The notes under the pieces were generated by a model. That model worked only from the letters and a program-made list of their open reading frames with translations. It was not told the DNA's origin and ran no database searches. The position numbers and the translations under genes are program-made. Of a stretch of DNA of 64,000 nucleotides, positions 8,708 to 16,589 are shown one piece after another. Every line of letters starts with the position of its first letter. Within the stretch, counting starts at the first letter, position 1. Source of the DNA: Streptomyces sp. V4I2 (GTDB taxonomy: Bacteria > Actinomycetota > Actinomycetes > Streptomycetales > Streptomycetaceae); contig NZ_JAUSZM010000004.1 in assembly GCF_030817655.1 (NCBI RefSeq), forward strand, positions 186,001-250,000. Reading direction: 5' to 3'.

Positions 8708-9435
8708 GCAGCGTGCTCGCCCTGCGCCTGGCAGGACCCATGCAGTCCTGGGGTGCCTCCTCGCGCTTCACCCGCCGCACCACCGAGTCCGCACCCACCA
8801 AAAGCGGTGTCGTCGGACTTCTCGCTGCCGCTGCGGGCATCGAACGCGGCGACGACGCGCGCCTCGCACCGTTGGCCGCACTGCGCTTCGGCGTCCGGAT
8901 CGACCAACCCGGCACGCGGATACGGGACTTCCAGACCGCGCACCATGGCATCACCGGCAAGTCGATGCCGTTGTCGGAGCGCTTCTACCTCGCGGACGCC
9001 GTCTTCGTCGCCGCGCTCGAGGGCGATCACGCCCTGCTCGCCGACCTGGATGCTGCAGTGCGGGCACCGGTGTATCCGCCGTTTCTGGGCCGGCGTTCCT
9101 GCCCGCCGGCCGCACCGCTTGAGCTGGGACTTCACCAAAACGCCCGGCTGGAGACCGTTCTGGCGAGCGTGCCGTGGCAAGCGTCCGCCTGGTACCGCAG
9201 AAGCCTGCGCAACCAGCGCCCGGACGGGCTGAGCGTGCTGCGTGAGGCGGCAGCCGACGAGCGCAGTGCCGCCGACGCCTTGCGCGACCAGCCGCTCAGC
9301 TTCACCGCCGCGCACCGCCGACACGCCCTGCGCACCGTCGTCACCACCACGGTGCCTGTTCCGCAGCCGGGGGCTGCGGCGGCGAGTGCGGTGCGGCACG
9401 ACCCATTCGATGCTCTGGAGGATGAGAGCAGCTGA
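8704..9435 (+). CDS. cas5e: Cascade subunit Cas5e (CasD)
   Basis: A 243-residue RAMP-fold protein beginning with the Cas5 signature LALRLAGPMQSWGASSRFTRR, here given only as the start LALRLAGPMQSWG, followed by RRTTESAPTKSGVVGLLAAA. Cas5e caps the crRNA 5' handle and contacts Cas8e. The gene sits between cas7e (4-bp overlap) and cas6e (TGATG overlap). Length and motifs are normal; nothing suggests inactivation. Confidence 0.95.
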   Translation: MSSVLALRLAGPMQSWGASSRFTRRTTESAPTKSGVVGLLAAAAGIERGDDARLAPLAALRFGVRIDQPGTRIRDFQTAHHGITGKSMPLSERFYLADAVFVAALEGDHALLADLDAAVRAPVYPPFLGRRSCPPAAPLELGLHQNARLETVLASVPWQASAWYRRSLRNQRPDGLSVLREAAADERSAADALRDQPLSFTAAHRRHALRTVVTTTVPVPQPGAAAASAVRHDPFDALEDESS

Positions 9436-10226
9436 TGTTCCTCTCCCGCTTCCGCGTCAACTCCGCGCGGCCCGGCGCCCGCCGCCTGCTGTCGTCGCCG
9501 CAGGCCATGCACGCGGCGGTCATGTCCTCGTTCCCCGGCCTGCTGCCCAGCGACACACCGAACTCCGACGCACCGCGGGTGCTGTGGCGCCTGGACCACC
9601 AGTCACGTGCCGAGGTACTGCTCTACATCGTCAGCCCCGACCGCCCCGACCTGACCCATCTGGTCGAGCAGGCGGGCTGGCCGGCCGTGGCCAGCCCGCA
9701 GGACCCGGGCTGGCATACCAGGCCCTACGCACCGTTCCTCGACCGCCTGGCCGCCGGCGACCGCTGGTCCTTCCGCCTGACCGCGAACCCCGTACACACC
9801 ATCCGCCGCAAGGACGGCGAGCCACGCAAGGTCACCGCCCACCTCACGCCGATCCACCAGATGGGCTGGCTGCTCGATGAAGAACGCCAGAAGCGCGGCG
9901 GTTTCCGCATCCTCGAAAAGCCCGACGACCGGCGGCTGCTGCCCCACGGCACAACCCACCGAGGCCGGCCCCACCATGGCGACCGGTACGAGCTGTCCGT
10001 CGGCGACATGCGCTCGCTCTCCTTCGACAAGTCCCGCAGTCCCGACAACATCCGCCGGGGCAAGCCGGTCACCCTCGTCACCGTCACCTTCGACGGACGG
10101 CTGGAAATCACCGACCCCGAAGCCCTGCGCCGCACTCTCACCCAGGGCATCGGCCGGGCCAGAGCGTACGGCTGCGGCCTCCTCACCCTGGCACCCATTG
10201 CCCAGCCCACCCGGCAGACGGCATGA
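9435..10226 (+). CDS. cas6e: crRNA endoribonuclease Cas6e (Cse3/CasE)
   Basis: A 263-residue Cse3-family protein beginning MFLSRFRVNSARPGARRLL, with the AMHAAVMSSFPG segment that carries the conserved His and the C-terminal glycine-rich IGRARAYGCGLLTLAP loop. It cuts pre-crRNA at the base of the repeat hairpin and stays bound to the 3' end. It is the last intact interference gene of the operon. The ATG of the cas1 remnant overlaps its stop. Confidence 0.96.
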   Translation: MFLSRFRVNSARPGARRLLSSPQAMHAAVMSSFPGLLPSDTPNSDAPRVLWRLDHQSRAEVLLYIVSPDRPDLTHLVEQAGWPAVASPQDPGWHTRPYAPFLDRLAAGDRWSFRLTANPVHTIRRKDGEPRKVTAHLTPIHQMGWLLDEERQKRGGFRILEKPDDRRLLPHGTTHRGRPHHGDRYELSVGDMRSLSFDKSRSPDNIRRGKPVTLVTVTFDGRLEITDPEALRRTLTQGIGRARAYGCGLLTLAPIAQPTRQTA

Positions 10227-10309
10227 GCACGGTCTCCCGCCGCCCGGCACTCACCCCACGACACCTCACCCGCACCGGCGAACGCCATATGGGACACACA
10301 CTCTCGTGA
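10223..10309 (+). pseudogene. cas1: cas1e with an internal in-frame deletion (28-codon scar)
   Basis: An ATG overlapping the cas6e stop opens a 28-codon frame. Its first 21 residues (MSTVSRRPALTPRHLTRTGER) match the N-terminus of actinobacterial Cas1e. The last few (GHTLS-stop) align with the C-terminal YGDTLW-stop of the other cas1 copy at 12437. Everything between, almost 300 codons, is missing, and the frame and the GTGA overlap with cas2e are retained. This copy has no catalytic residues and cannot be a functional integrase subunit, but it may still couple cas2e translation to cas6e. Confidence 0.85.
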
Positions 10310-10668
10310 CCGTGATCGTCCTCACCAACTGCCCGGCTGGACTGCGCGGCTTCCTCACACGCTGGCTGCTGGAAATCTCCGCAGGCGTGTTCGTGGGCAG
10401 CCCCTCGGCCCGGATCCGTGACGTGTTCTGGGAAGAAGTCCAGCAGTACGCGGGCCAAGGCCGCGCCCTGCTGGCCCACACCACGAACAACGAGCAGGGC
10501 TTCACTTTCCGCACCTATGACCACGCCTGGATCCCGACCGGCCACGAGGGCATCACCCTGATCCGCCGCCCCAACCCGAACGCACCCGCTTCCGGGACAA
10601 CTCCCCAGAACGAACCACCGTCCGGCTGGAGCAGAGCGTCAAAACGCCGACGCTTCGGAAGGGGCTAG
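10306..10668 (+). CDS. cas2e: CRISPR adaptation protein Cas2e, copy 1
   Basis: A 120-residue Cas2e protein starting at GTG 10306 inside the cas1 scar stop (GTGA). The core VTVIVLTNCPAGLRGFLTRW and the later LLAHTTNNEQGFTFRTYDH are typical of type I-E Cas2, which dimerises and bridges two Cas1 dimers during spacer integration. It differs from copy 2 at roughly ten positions. Without Cas1 in the same operon it is probably an orphan. The leader of array 2 follows directly. Confidence 0.94.
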   Translation: MTVIVLTNCPAGLRGFLTRWLLEISAGVFVGSPSARIRDVFWEEVQQYAGQGRALLAHTTNNEQGFTFRTYDHAWIPTGHEGITLIRRPNPNAPASGTTPQNEPPSGWSRASKRRRFGRG

Positions 10669-10760
10669 TGAACGATAAGTCACCTGTGCCCCTTTCGCGA
10701 AAATCAGAAGAAGTGCTCAGAAACCGACTCCAAGGCCAGTAAAGCCGCAGGTCATCCAGT
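10669..10760 (+). promoter_or_regulatory. Leader of array 2
   Basis: This 92-bp segment between cas2e copy 1 and the first repeat aligns along its whole length, without gaps, with 12797-12888 upstream of array 3. Shared blocks include GTGCCCCTTTCG, TCAGAAACCGACT and the repeat-proximal GCAGGTCATC-AGT. It should contain the array promoter and the integration anchor. Confidence 0.8.
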
Positions 10761-11399
10761 CTGCTCCCCGCACCCGCGGGGATGGCCCCACGGCGTGCGC
10801 TACTACGCGTCCGGCCGCGCCCTGCTCCCCGAACCCGCGGGGATGGTCCCCTCGCCGCCGCCTCGGGTGAGATCGCGTTCAACTGCTCCCCGCACCCGCG
10901 GGGATGGTCCCACCTGCGGGATGCTCGTCGGCCGCGCCTGCGGCTGCTCCCCGCACCCGCGGGGATGGTCCCTTCGGCAGCATGACCGGCACGAACCCGG
11001 CGTCCTGCTCCCCGCACCCGCGGGGATGGTCCCAGCAGATCGCCCGGCTTGAGGTCGCTGCGGGACTGCTCCCCGCACCCGCGGGGATGGTCCCTACAAC
11101 ACCGACTCCAGCACGATCTGGGCTGCCTGCTCCCCGCACCCGCGGGGATGGTCCCCTGTACCGCCAGTACTTCGACCTGGTCGCGGCCTGCTCCCCGCAC
11201 CCGCGGGGATGGTCCCAGCGGCACAGTGGTCGCGGCGATGGTGCCCATCGGCTCCCCGCACCCGCGGGGATGGTCCCACGCACGGCCTGCGCTGATAGGC
11301 CAGTCATCTCTGCTCCCCGCACCCGCGGGGATGGTCCCAGGGCCGGGCTCGACGGTCCGCTGCCCTGATCCTGCTCCCCGCACCCGCGGAGATGGTCCC
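10761..11399 (+). CRISPR. Type I-E CRISPR array 2 (11 repeats, 10 spacers)
   Basis: Eleven 29-bp repeats start every 61 bp from 10761 to 11371 and read CTGCTCCCCG-CAC-CCGCGGGGATGGTCCC in crRNA sense on the plus strand; all ten spacers are 32 bp. The first repeat has a T-to-C change in the handle (GATGGCCCC), the second GAAC for GCAC, the ninth a T2-to-G change, and the last a G-to-A change in the stem (GCGGAGATG), as is common at the trailer end. The repeat loop base differs from that of array 1 (CCC against ACA or GCA). A gene fragment abuts the last repeat. Confidence 0.97.
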
Positions 11400-11998
11400 T
11401 GGAGCGCCGCCAGGTCCTCGAGGAGCGGCTGCGGGAGCAGGCGGCCATCGAGGCGGAGGACTTTGCGCGGCGGCGTGAGCAGGCCCGCGCGGATCAGGCC
11501 CGCCGCGATGCGGCCCGTACGGGTGCCCGGGAGCGGGCGGAGCACGAGCGCCAGGCCGCGGCGGCCGCCGACGCGGTGCACCAGGCCCTGCCGTGCGAGG
11601 ATTGCGGGCTTCAGCGCTCGGCCGGCCTGTTCGAGGCGTGCGGCTTCCGGCGCCGAACCGAGGCGGCGATCGTGGAAGCCGGGCTGGTCGCCGCGACCTG
11701 GTCGGCCGACCTGGACGACGTCGCCGCCGTAGCCGCCCACGTCCGGGCATCGCTGGAGGCCGACATCGAGCGGGCCCGCGCAGAGTTCCTGGAGCTCATG
11801 GAGCCGGGCGTGCTGGGACGCGGTCCCGGTCGCGGCGGCGTCCGCGCTCGCCTTCAGTGCGCTCCAGGCCGTGGAGCAGGCGCTGCCGGAGTACCGCACC
11901 AGCACCCTCGGACGGCTGGGTCGGACCGAGGAAGCCGAGGCGGAGGCGCGGTGGGCGTACAAGACCGAGCAGAACCGCAGGTGGTTCCGTGCGAAGGC
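11400..11998 (+). pseudogene. Fragment of an unidentified gene wedged between array 2 and truncated cas1
   Basis: An open frame with no start of its own begins inside the last repeat of array 2. It encodes a charged, helix-rich segment (ERRQVLEERLREQAAIEAED), a possible CxxC site (ALPCEDCGLQRSAGLFEACG) and EAAIVEAGLVAATWSADLDD. Near 11815-11825 the coding signal moves to another frame (ALAFSALQAVEQALPEYRTS, then RRWFRA), so it also carries a frameshift. The fragment stops where cas1 homology begins at about 11999. I do not recognise the family. The fragment at 18190-18757 has a similar charged composition, but I cannot show that the two are related. Confidence 0.6.
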
Positions 11999-12437
11999 GA
12001 CTTCACCAGCGGTGACGCCGTCAACCAGGCCATCACCTCCGCCGCTCAATGCATGTACGGCATCACCCATGCCGTCGTCACCTCTCTGGGATGCAGCCCG
12101 GCCCTCGGCTTCGTCCACTCAGGCCACGAACTGTCCTTCGTCCTGGACATCGCCGACCTCTACAAGACGGAAATCGGCCATCCCGCTCGCCTTCGACGTG
12201 GCCGCACAAGGCGAGGAAGACGTCGGCCCCCGCACCCGCCGCGCACTGCGGGACCGCATCAACGAAACATCCTTGCTGAACCGGTGCGTCGACGACATCA
12301 AACGCCTCCTACTACCGAAAACCGCCGACTTCAGCAGCGACCGGGACGTGGTCACGCTCCAGAGCGACAGCGGCCACCAAGTCGCCTCCGGCGTCAACTA
12401 CGACGGGCCCGACGACTACGGGGACACACTCTGGTGA
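11999..12437 (+). pseudogene. cas1: cas1e, 3' half only, with a frameshift
   Basis: The sequence encodes the C-terminal half of Cas1e: DFTSGDAVNQAITSAAQCMY, then LGFVHSGHELSFVLDIADLY. One extra G at 12176-12177 then moves the frame to IPLAFDVAAQGEEDVGPRTR, ending YGDTLW at 12437. The His and Asp corresponding to two of the three catalytic metal ligands are present, but the N-terminal half with the catalytic Glu is gone and there is no start codon. The stop overlaps the GTG of the second cas2e, the normal cas1-cas2 arrangement. Confidence 0.9.
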
Positions 12438-12796
12438 CCGTCATCGTCCTCACCAACTGCCCGGCCGGACTGCGCGGCTTCCTCACACGCTGGCTGCTGG
12501 AAATCTCCGCAGGCGTGTTCGTGGGCAACCCCTCGGCCCGGATCCGTGACGTGCTCTGGGACGAAGTCCAGCAGTACGCGGGCCAAGGCCGCGCCTTGCT
12601 GGCCCACACCACGAACAACGAACAGGGTTTCACGTTCCGCACCTACGACCACGCCTGGCTCCCGACTGACCACGAGGGCATCACCCTGATCCGCCGCCCC
12701 AGCCCGAACGCACCGGCTCCCGGGACAACTCCCCGGAACGAACCACCGTCCGGCTGGAGCAGAGCTTCAAAACGCCGACGCTTCGGAAGGGGCTAA
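12434..12796 (+). CDS. cas2e: CRISPR adaptation protein Cas2e, copy 2
   Basis: A second intact 120-residue Cas2e, more than 90% identical to copy 1 by eye, with substitutions such as S/N near residue 32, F/L near 41 and I/L near 76. It starts at GTG 12434 overlapping the stop of truncated cas1 and is followed by the leader of array 3. Because its cas1 is truncated and frameshifted, no complete adaptation pair is encoded here. Confidence 0.94.
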   Translation: MTVIVLTNCPAGLRGFLTRWLLEISAGVFVGNPSARIRDVLWDEVQQYAGQGRALLAHTTNNEQGFTFRTYDHAWLPTDHEGITLIRRPSPNAPAPGTTPRNEPPSGWSRASKRRRFGRG

Positions 12797-12888
12797 TGGG
12801 CGATAAGTTCCCGGTGCCCCTTTCGGTGGAATCAGCGGAAGTGGTCAGAAACCGACTTCAGCGCCGGTAAAGCAGCAGGTCATCAAGT
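12797..12888 (+). promoter_or_regulatory. Leader of array 3
   Basis: A 92-bp segment of the same length as the array 2 leader and aligning with it without gaps. It ends with GCAGGTCATCAAGT against the first repeat. The conservation shows that cas2e, leader and array moved or were duplicated as one block. Confidence 0.8.
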
Positions 12889-13649
12889 CTGCTCCCCGCA
12901 CCCGCGGGGATGGTCCCTGGGCTTTACTCGTGACCTCAGGCGCCCCACACTGCTCCCCGCACCCGCGGGGATGGTCCCTGGGCTTTACTCGTGACCTCAG
13001 GGCGCCCCACTCTGCTCCCCGCACCCGCGGGGATGGTCCCTCGGCGACGGCTCGCGTTTCGAGGTCGGTGAGCTGCTCCCCGCACCCGCGGGGATGGTCC
13101 CCGAGTCCGGCCACGTCGAACGTGAACGGTTTCCTGCTCCCCGCACCCGCGGGGATGGTCCCGCGCCATGCTTCTACTTTCACTTGCAAAAGTACTGCTC
13201 CCCGCAGCCGCGGGGATGGTCCCGGTCCGTGAACCCGCTCAGCCCGCGGCGCGCGCTGCTCCCCGCACCCGCGGGGATGGTCCCGGTGTACTGGACAAGA
13301 GAATCGAAGAAGATGTCTGCTCCCCGCACCCGCGGGGATGGTCCCTCGCGCCAGCCGTCAACCGAGTCATGCGCGGTCTGCTCCCCGCACCCGCGGGGAT
13401 GGTCCCGAGACTGCAGAGTTTGTTCTTGGGGTCGGCCTCTGCTCCCCGCACCCGCGGGGATGGTCCGAAGGCTCCGCTGTTGGCTCGGACGGAGGCCATT
13501 GCTCCCCGCACCCGCGGGGATGGTCCCTGGCTGCCGCCGGTCGGCAGCGGCGCCACGGTCTGCTCCCCGCACCCGCGGGGATGGTCCCCACAGTTGCTTT
13601 TCGCCGACCTTCTTGACCAGCTGCTCCTCGCACCCGCGGGGATGGTCCC
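12889..13649 (+). CRISPR. Type I-E CRISPR array 3 (13 repeats, 12 spacers)
   Basis: Thirteen 29-bp repeats start at 12889, 12950, 13012, 13073, 13134, 13195, 13256, 13317, 13378, 13439, 13499, 13560 and 13621, in the same orientation and with the same consensus as array 2. Spacers are 32 bp except the second (33 bp) and tenth (31 bp). The first two spacers are nearly identical. Variants include CAG for CAC in repeat 6, a final G in repeat 10, TT for CT at the start of repeat 11 and CTCG for CCCG in the last repeat. Nothing recognisable follows until the gene at 13779. Confidence 0.97.
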
Positions 13650-13778
13650 TCCCGCCCCCGATGCCCTGGAGGTCGCGGACCGGTGGCACCCGGGCGCTCA
13701 GCGCTTCGCAATCGGCCCCGGGCGTGTGTGGGCTGTGCCAGGTCGCCGGCATGGCACGCGCCGCGGCCTGGCGCCGCG

Positions 13779-14087
13779 TCAGGTGATCAGGTCGTCGGTG
13801 AGCAGTGCGCCGCTTGCATGGATGACGTCCAGATGGTGCACCTCGGGCTCGCCGTCCGGGCGGGAGTCGCCGAAGGCCGCGTCCACAGCGGGGTGGATCC
13901 GCTCATCGAACGCGCGGCCGCAGTGTTCCTTGGATTCCCACACGTCGATGTAGCGCAGCCCGCCGTCCGGGCGGCGCACGCACAGGTGGAGCAGCGAGCC
14001 GTCCAACGGCTCGGGCCCCAGCGCGTCGATGACCCGCTGGTAGAGCTCCTCGCCGATCGGAACGTCCTGGATGTAGGCGTAGACCAT
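13779..14087 (-). CDS. Small ABM-like (monooxygenase-fold) protein
   Basis: A small protein of 102 residues from ATG 14087, chosen because GGGAG lies six bases upstream; ATG 14102 is an alternative. The sequence (MVYAYIQDVPIGEELYQRV, RRPDGGLRYIDVWESKEHCG, HPAVDAAFG) resembles the ferredoxin-like dimeric alpha/beta barrel family of antibiotic-biosynthesis monooxygenases, in which the YIDVWESKE stretch is a core strand. No precise substrate can be assigned. It is divergent from a TetR gene 62 bp away, the classic layout of a repressor and its target. Confidence 0.65.
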   Translation of the reverse strand: MVYAYIQDVPIGEELYQRVIDALGPEPLDGSLLHLCVRRPDGGLRYIDVWESKEHCGRAFDERIHPAVDAAFGDSRPDGEPEVHHLDVIHASGALLTDDLIT

Positions 14088-14109
14088 GGCAGGCTCCCGC
14101 ATGAATTGA

Positions 14110-14126
14110 CCCGAATACACTTCGGG
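14110..14126. promoter_or_regulatory. Candidate TetR operator
   Basis: CCCGAA and TTCGGG form a perfect 6-bp inverted repeat with a 5-bp centre, midway between the divergent genes at 14087 and 14150. It is the obvious candidate site for the adjacent TetR protein; there is no direct evidence of binding. Confidence 0.45.
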
Positions 14127-14149
14127 CGAATATTGGTAACGTACGGTCC

Positions 14150-14845
14150 ATGAGCGATCAGGTCAAGGGCGGCAAACGCGGCTACCACGCTCCACGCCGA
14201 GCCGAACAGGCCGCCGCCACCCGCCGCGCCGTGCTGGACGCGGCCCGCGAACTGTTCGTGCGGCAGGGCTACGCCGCGACCACGGTCGCCCAGATCGCCC
14301 GGCGGGCCGACGTCGCGGTGGACACGGTCTACGCTGCGGTCGGACGCAAACCGGCCTTGCTGCGCGAGTTGGTGGAGACCTCGCTGTCCGGCACCGACCA
14401 CCCGGTTGCGGCCGCCCAACGCGACTACGTCCTGCGCATCCGGGCCGCGCACACCGCTGCCGAAAAGATCGCGATCTACGCCGCGGCGGTCACAGAGCTC
14501 CAGCAGCGGCTCGCACCAGTGTTCCTGGCCCTTCGCGACGCCGCGGTGACCGATGCCGACTGTGCCACCCTGTGGCTGCAGATCGCCGAGCGCCGAGCGC
14601 GCAACATGCGCGAGTTCGCCGCAGACCTGCGCGCCACCGGGGAACTGCGCCCGGATCTGACCGACGACGAGGTCGCCGACACGGTGTGGAGCATGAACGC
14701 CGCGGAGTACTGGGTGCTGCTGGTCCACGAGCGAGGATGGAGTCCCGAGCACTTCGGCGCCAGACTCCGCGACGCCTGGATCCGGCTCTTCCTGCCGCCC
14801 GACCGCTGGCCCGGTCAAGCATCGGAGTCGCCCACCGAGCGGTAG
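14150..14845 (+). CDS. TetR/AcrR-family transcriptional regulator
   Basis: A 231-residue protein with an N-terminal TetR helix-turn-helix (TRRAVLDAARELFVRQGYAA then TTVAQIARRADVAVDTVYAA) at about residues 22-68 and a helical ligand-binding region. It most likely represses the divergent ABM-like gene and itself from the palindrome between them. The ligand is unknown. The ATG at 14150 has only weak ribosome-binding complementarity. Confidence 0.92.
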   Translation: MSDQVKGGKRGYHAPRRAEQAAATRRAVLDAARELFVRQGYAATTVAQIARRADVAVDTVYAAVGRKPALLRELVETSLSGTDHPVAAAQRDYVLRIRAAHTAAEKIAIYAAAVTELQQRLAPVFLALRDAAVTDADCATLWLQIAERRARNMREFAADLRATGELRPDLTDDEVADTVWSMNAAEYWVLLVHERGWSPEHFGARLRDAWIRLFLPPDRWPGQASESPTER

Positions 14846-15239
14846 CCAGCCTCCGAAGCGTCCGGTCTCGACTGCGCAGGAGCCCCAGCACCGCTGCGAT
14901 CACATGCTGGATCAGGTCAGACGAACACCGAACGAGTCGGGTTCGAGGTGTCGACGACTCAACAGGGACAGGCACTCCATCTTCATGGAACTGCGGCCAG
15001 AGCCAATTTCAAGAATCGTCAACACCTATGCCGCACGGGTACGGGCCCCGGCGTGGACAGGCCGACTACGCCGGCGGGCTGGGGGATGGTGGTCGTCGGC
15101 CCGTGTGCTTCTGCGTGCCAACTCTTCGGGCTGCAGTTGACGTGCGCATACCGCTGGGCGGATGACCTCCCCCGAGGTGGCTGCCCTACATCGAGGGCAG
15201 CGTGCTTGCCGGGTCGGTGAGTGTGGGAGTGTGAGGGTT
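14846..15239. other. Gene-free stretch
   Basis: About 390 bp between the TetR gene and a terminator. Several short frames exist on both strands, but none has a recognisable domain, a good ribosome-binding site or consistent codon bias. I see no repeat or RNA gene. Confidence 0.5.
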
Positions 15240-15279
15240 GGCCGGGCCCGTCGCTTCCCCCGTAGCGGCGGGCCCGGCC
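15240..15279 (-). terminator. Strong hairpin downstream of the HNH pseudogene
   Basis: GGCCGGGCCCGTCGC and GCGGCGGGCCCGGCC form a 15-bp stem with one G-T pair and a 10-nt loop, 10 bp beyond the HNH reading-frame stop on the minus strand. This fits a stem-loop terminator typical of actinomycetes, which often lack a U-tract. Confidence 0.7.
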
Positions 15280-15288
15280 GCTGTTGTC

Positions 15289-15955
15289 TCAGCGGGCGAG
15301 GGTGACCTCGATCGGTGTGTTCGGGCAGCCGTCCAGGATGTTGGTGAGGGCGGCCTGTTCGGCGGGATCGATGGTGAGGCCCCAGCGGATTTTGACGGTG
15401 ATCCAGTCGGTGGCGTAGGTGCAGCGGTAGCCGTCTGCCGGGCTGCCAGGTGGCCGGGTCCTGGTCGGACTTGGAGCGGTTGGACGTGGCGGAGACCGCG
15501 ATCAGGGCGCGCGGGTCGTCGAGGTCGTTGGCGTAGGCGGTGCGTTCCTGCGTGGTCCAGGCGGAGGCGCCGGAGTCCCAGGATTCGGCGAGCGGGACCA
15601 GGTGGTCGATGTCGAGGGCGCGGGCCTGGGTGAAGGTGGCGTCGTCGTAGGGGGAGTACCAGGAGCCGCCGGTCAGAGCGCAGTTGGCGCCCTGTTTGGG
15701 GGCGGTGACGGCTTCCTCGAGGAGGACCTCATTCCTGGTACTGCAGCCGTCGCGGTCGGCATCGATCCAATGCCGGTACTTGTCGCGGCTGTAGCCGGCA
15801 CGGCTCTCTTCCTGGACCGGCAACGCCGCCAGGGCGTCGCGGACCGGCAGGGCGATCGTGTCGCCCGGGTCGGAGGCATGCGCAGTAGCGGGGTTGAACA
15901 ACGCGGCGAGGGCGCAGAGCACGGCGGCCGCGGTGGCGGCGCGGGTGGGGCGCAC
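15289..15955 (-). pseudogene. Secreted HNH-family nuclease (DUF1524-like), frameshifted
   Basis: The frame opens with a signal peptide (MRPTRAATAAAVLCALAALF, AHA) and runs through EESRAGYSRDKYRHW, the HNH-like core ALDIDHLVPLAESWDSGAS and ATSNRSKSDQDPATWQP. One base around 15439 then shifts the frame; the family's usual ending (DGYRCTYATDWITVKIRWGL, then IEVTLAR) continues in another frame to a stop at 15289-15291. The intact homologue at 58585-59274 shows the expected layout. The His and Asp of the core lie before the shift, so a longer abnormal protein could still be made from the first frame. Confidence 0.8.
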
Positions 15956-16102
15956 AGGGCTTCCTTTCGAAGATCGCGAACTAGTTGTGATCTTCGTAGC
16001 GGTCCGGCTCCCCGCCCGGCGATCCGCCGTGCTTCACCCGCGCGAGCAGTAAGTCACACGGGCCTCTTCCGCCGTACGACGTTCGGCTGTCAGGAGACGC
16101 GC

Positions 16103-16276
16103 TCATCGAGTGGTGATCAGCCCGACGGCCATGGCCATCAACGTCACGCCGCCCAGGGCGACGACCAGCGGCTGGGCCCATGCTGGGTGGCGGTGCACGA
16201 GAAGGGCGAGGCCGGCGAAGACGATGAGGCCGACCAGCGCGAGCAGCAGGACAACGAGAAGCGCGAGCGTGGACAC
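16103..16276 (-). CDS. Small two-helix membrane protein
   Basis: From GTG 16276, preceded by GGAGAG nine bases upstream, the frame encodes 57 residues with two hydrophobic segments (TLALLVVLLLALVGLIVFAG and LVVALGGVTLMAMAVGLI) joined by LALLVHRHPAWAQP. The pattern is typical of small integral membrane proteins. The family is unknown. It lies between the HNH pseudogene and the sigma-like gene with no evident operon partner. Longer starts upstream give a Pro/Arg-rich, non-coding-looking extension. Confidence 0.5.
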   Translation of the reverse strand: MSTLALLVVLLLALVGLIVFAGLALLVHRHPAWAQPLVVALGGVTLMAMAVGLITTR

Positions 16277-16589
16277 AAAGGTGCTCTCCAACGGTTCAGG
16301 GATGCACGGCCCACGCCCGGGACCGTCCTGGGCGGTGCCGGCTGGTGCCGATGCGGGCCGTTGCACCAGACAGACGACGAAGCCCGTCGTCCCGTTACGC
16401 CGCGTCGTGCACGAGCTGGGGGGCCACGCGGCACCTCGCACCTCGCTGAAACTTCGTCACCCGGCGGTGTAACAACCGGGGAGCGTAGTGCGTCCTCTCC
16501 CGGTGAGCGGGTCCGTGCGGGCTCCTCCTGCGCGCCCTTCGCAGCCTTTGCGCAGCCGGCCGAGCGACAGATGACGGAGTCAGGGAGCT
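16277..16589. other. Gene-free stretch upstream of the sigma-like gene
   Basis: About 310 bp with no convincing gene on either strand. It must hold the promoter of the sigma-like gene. I could not identify a clear promoter motif or repeat. Confidence 0.4.
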
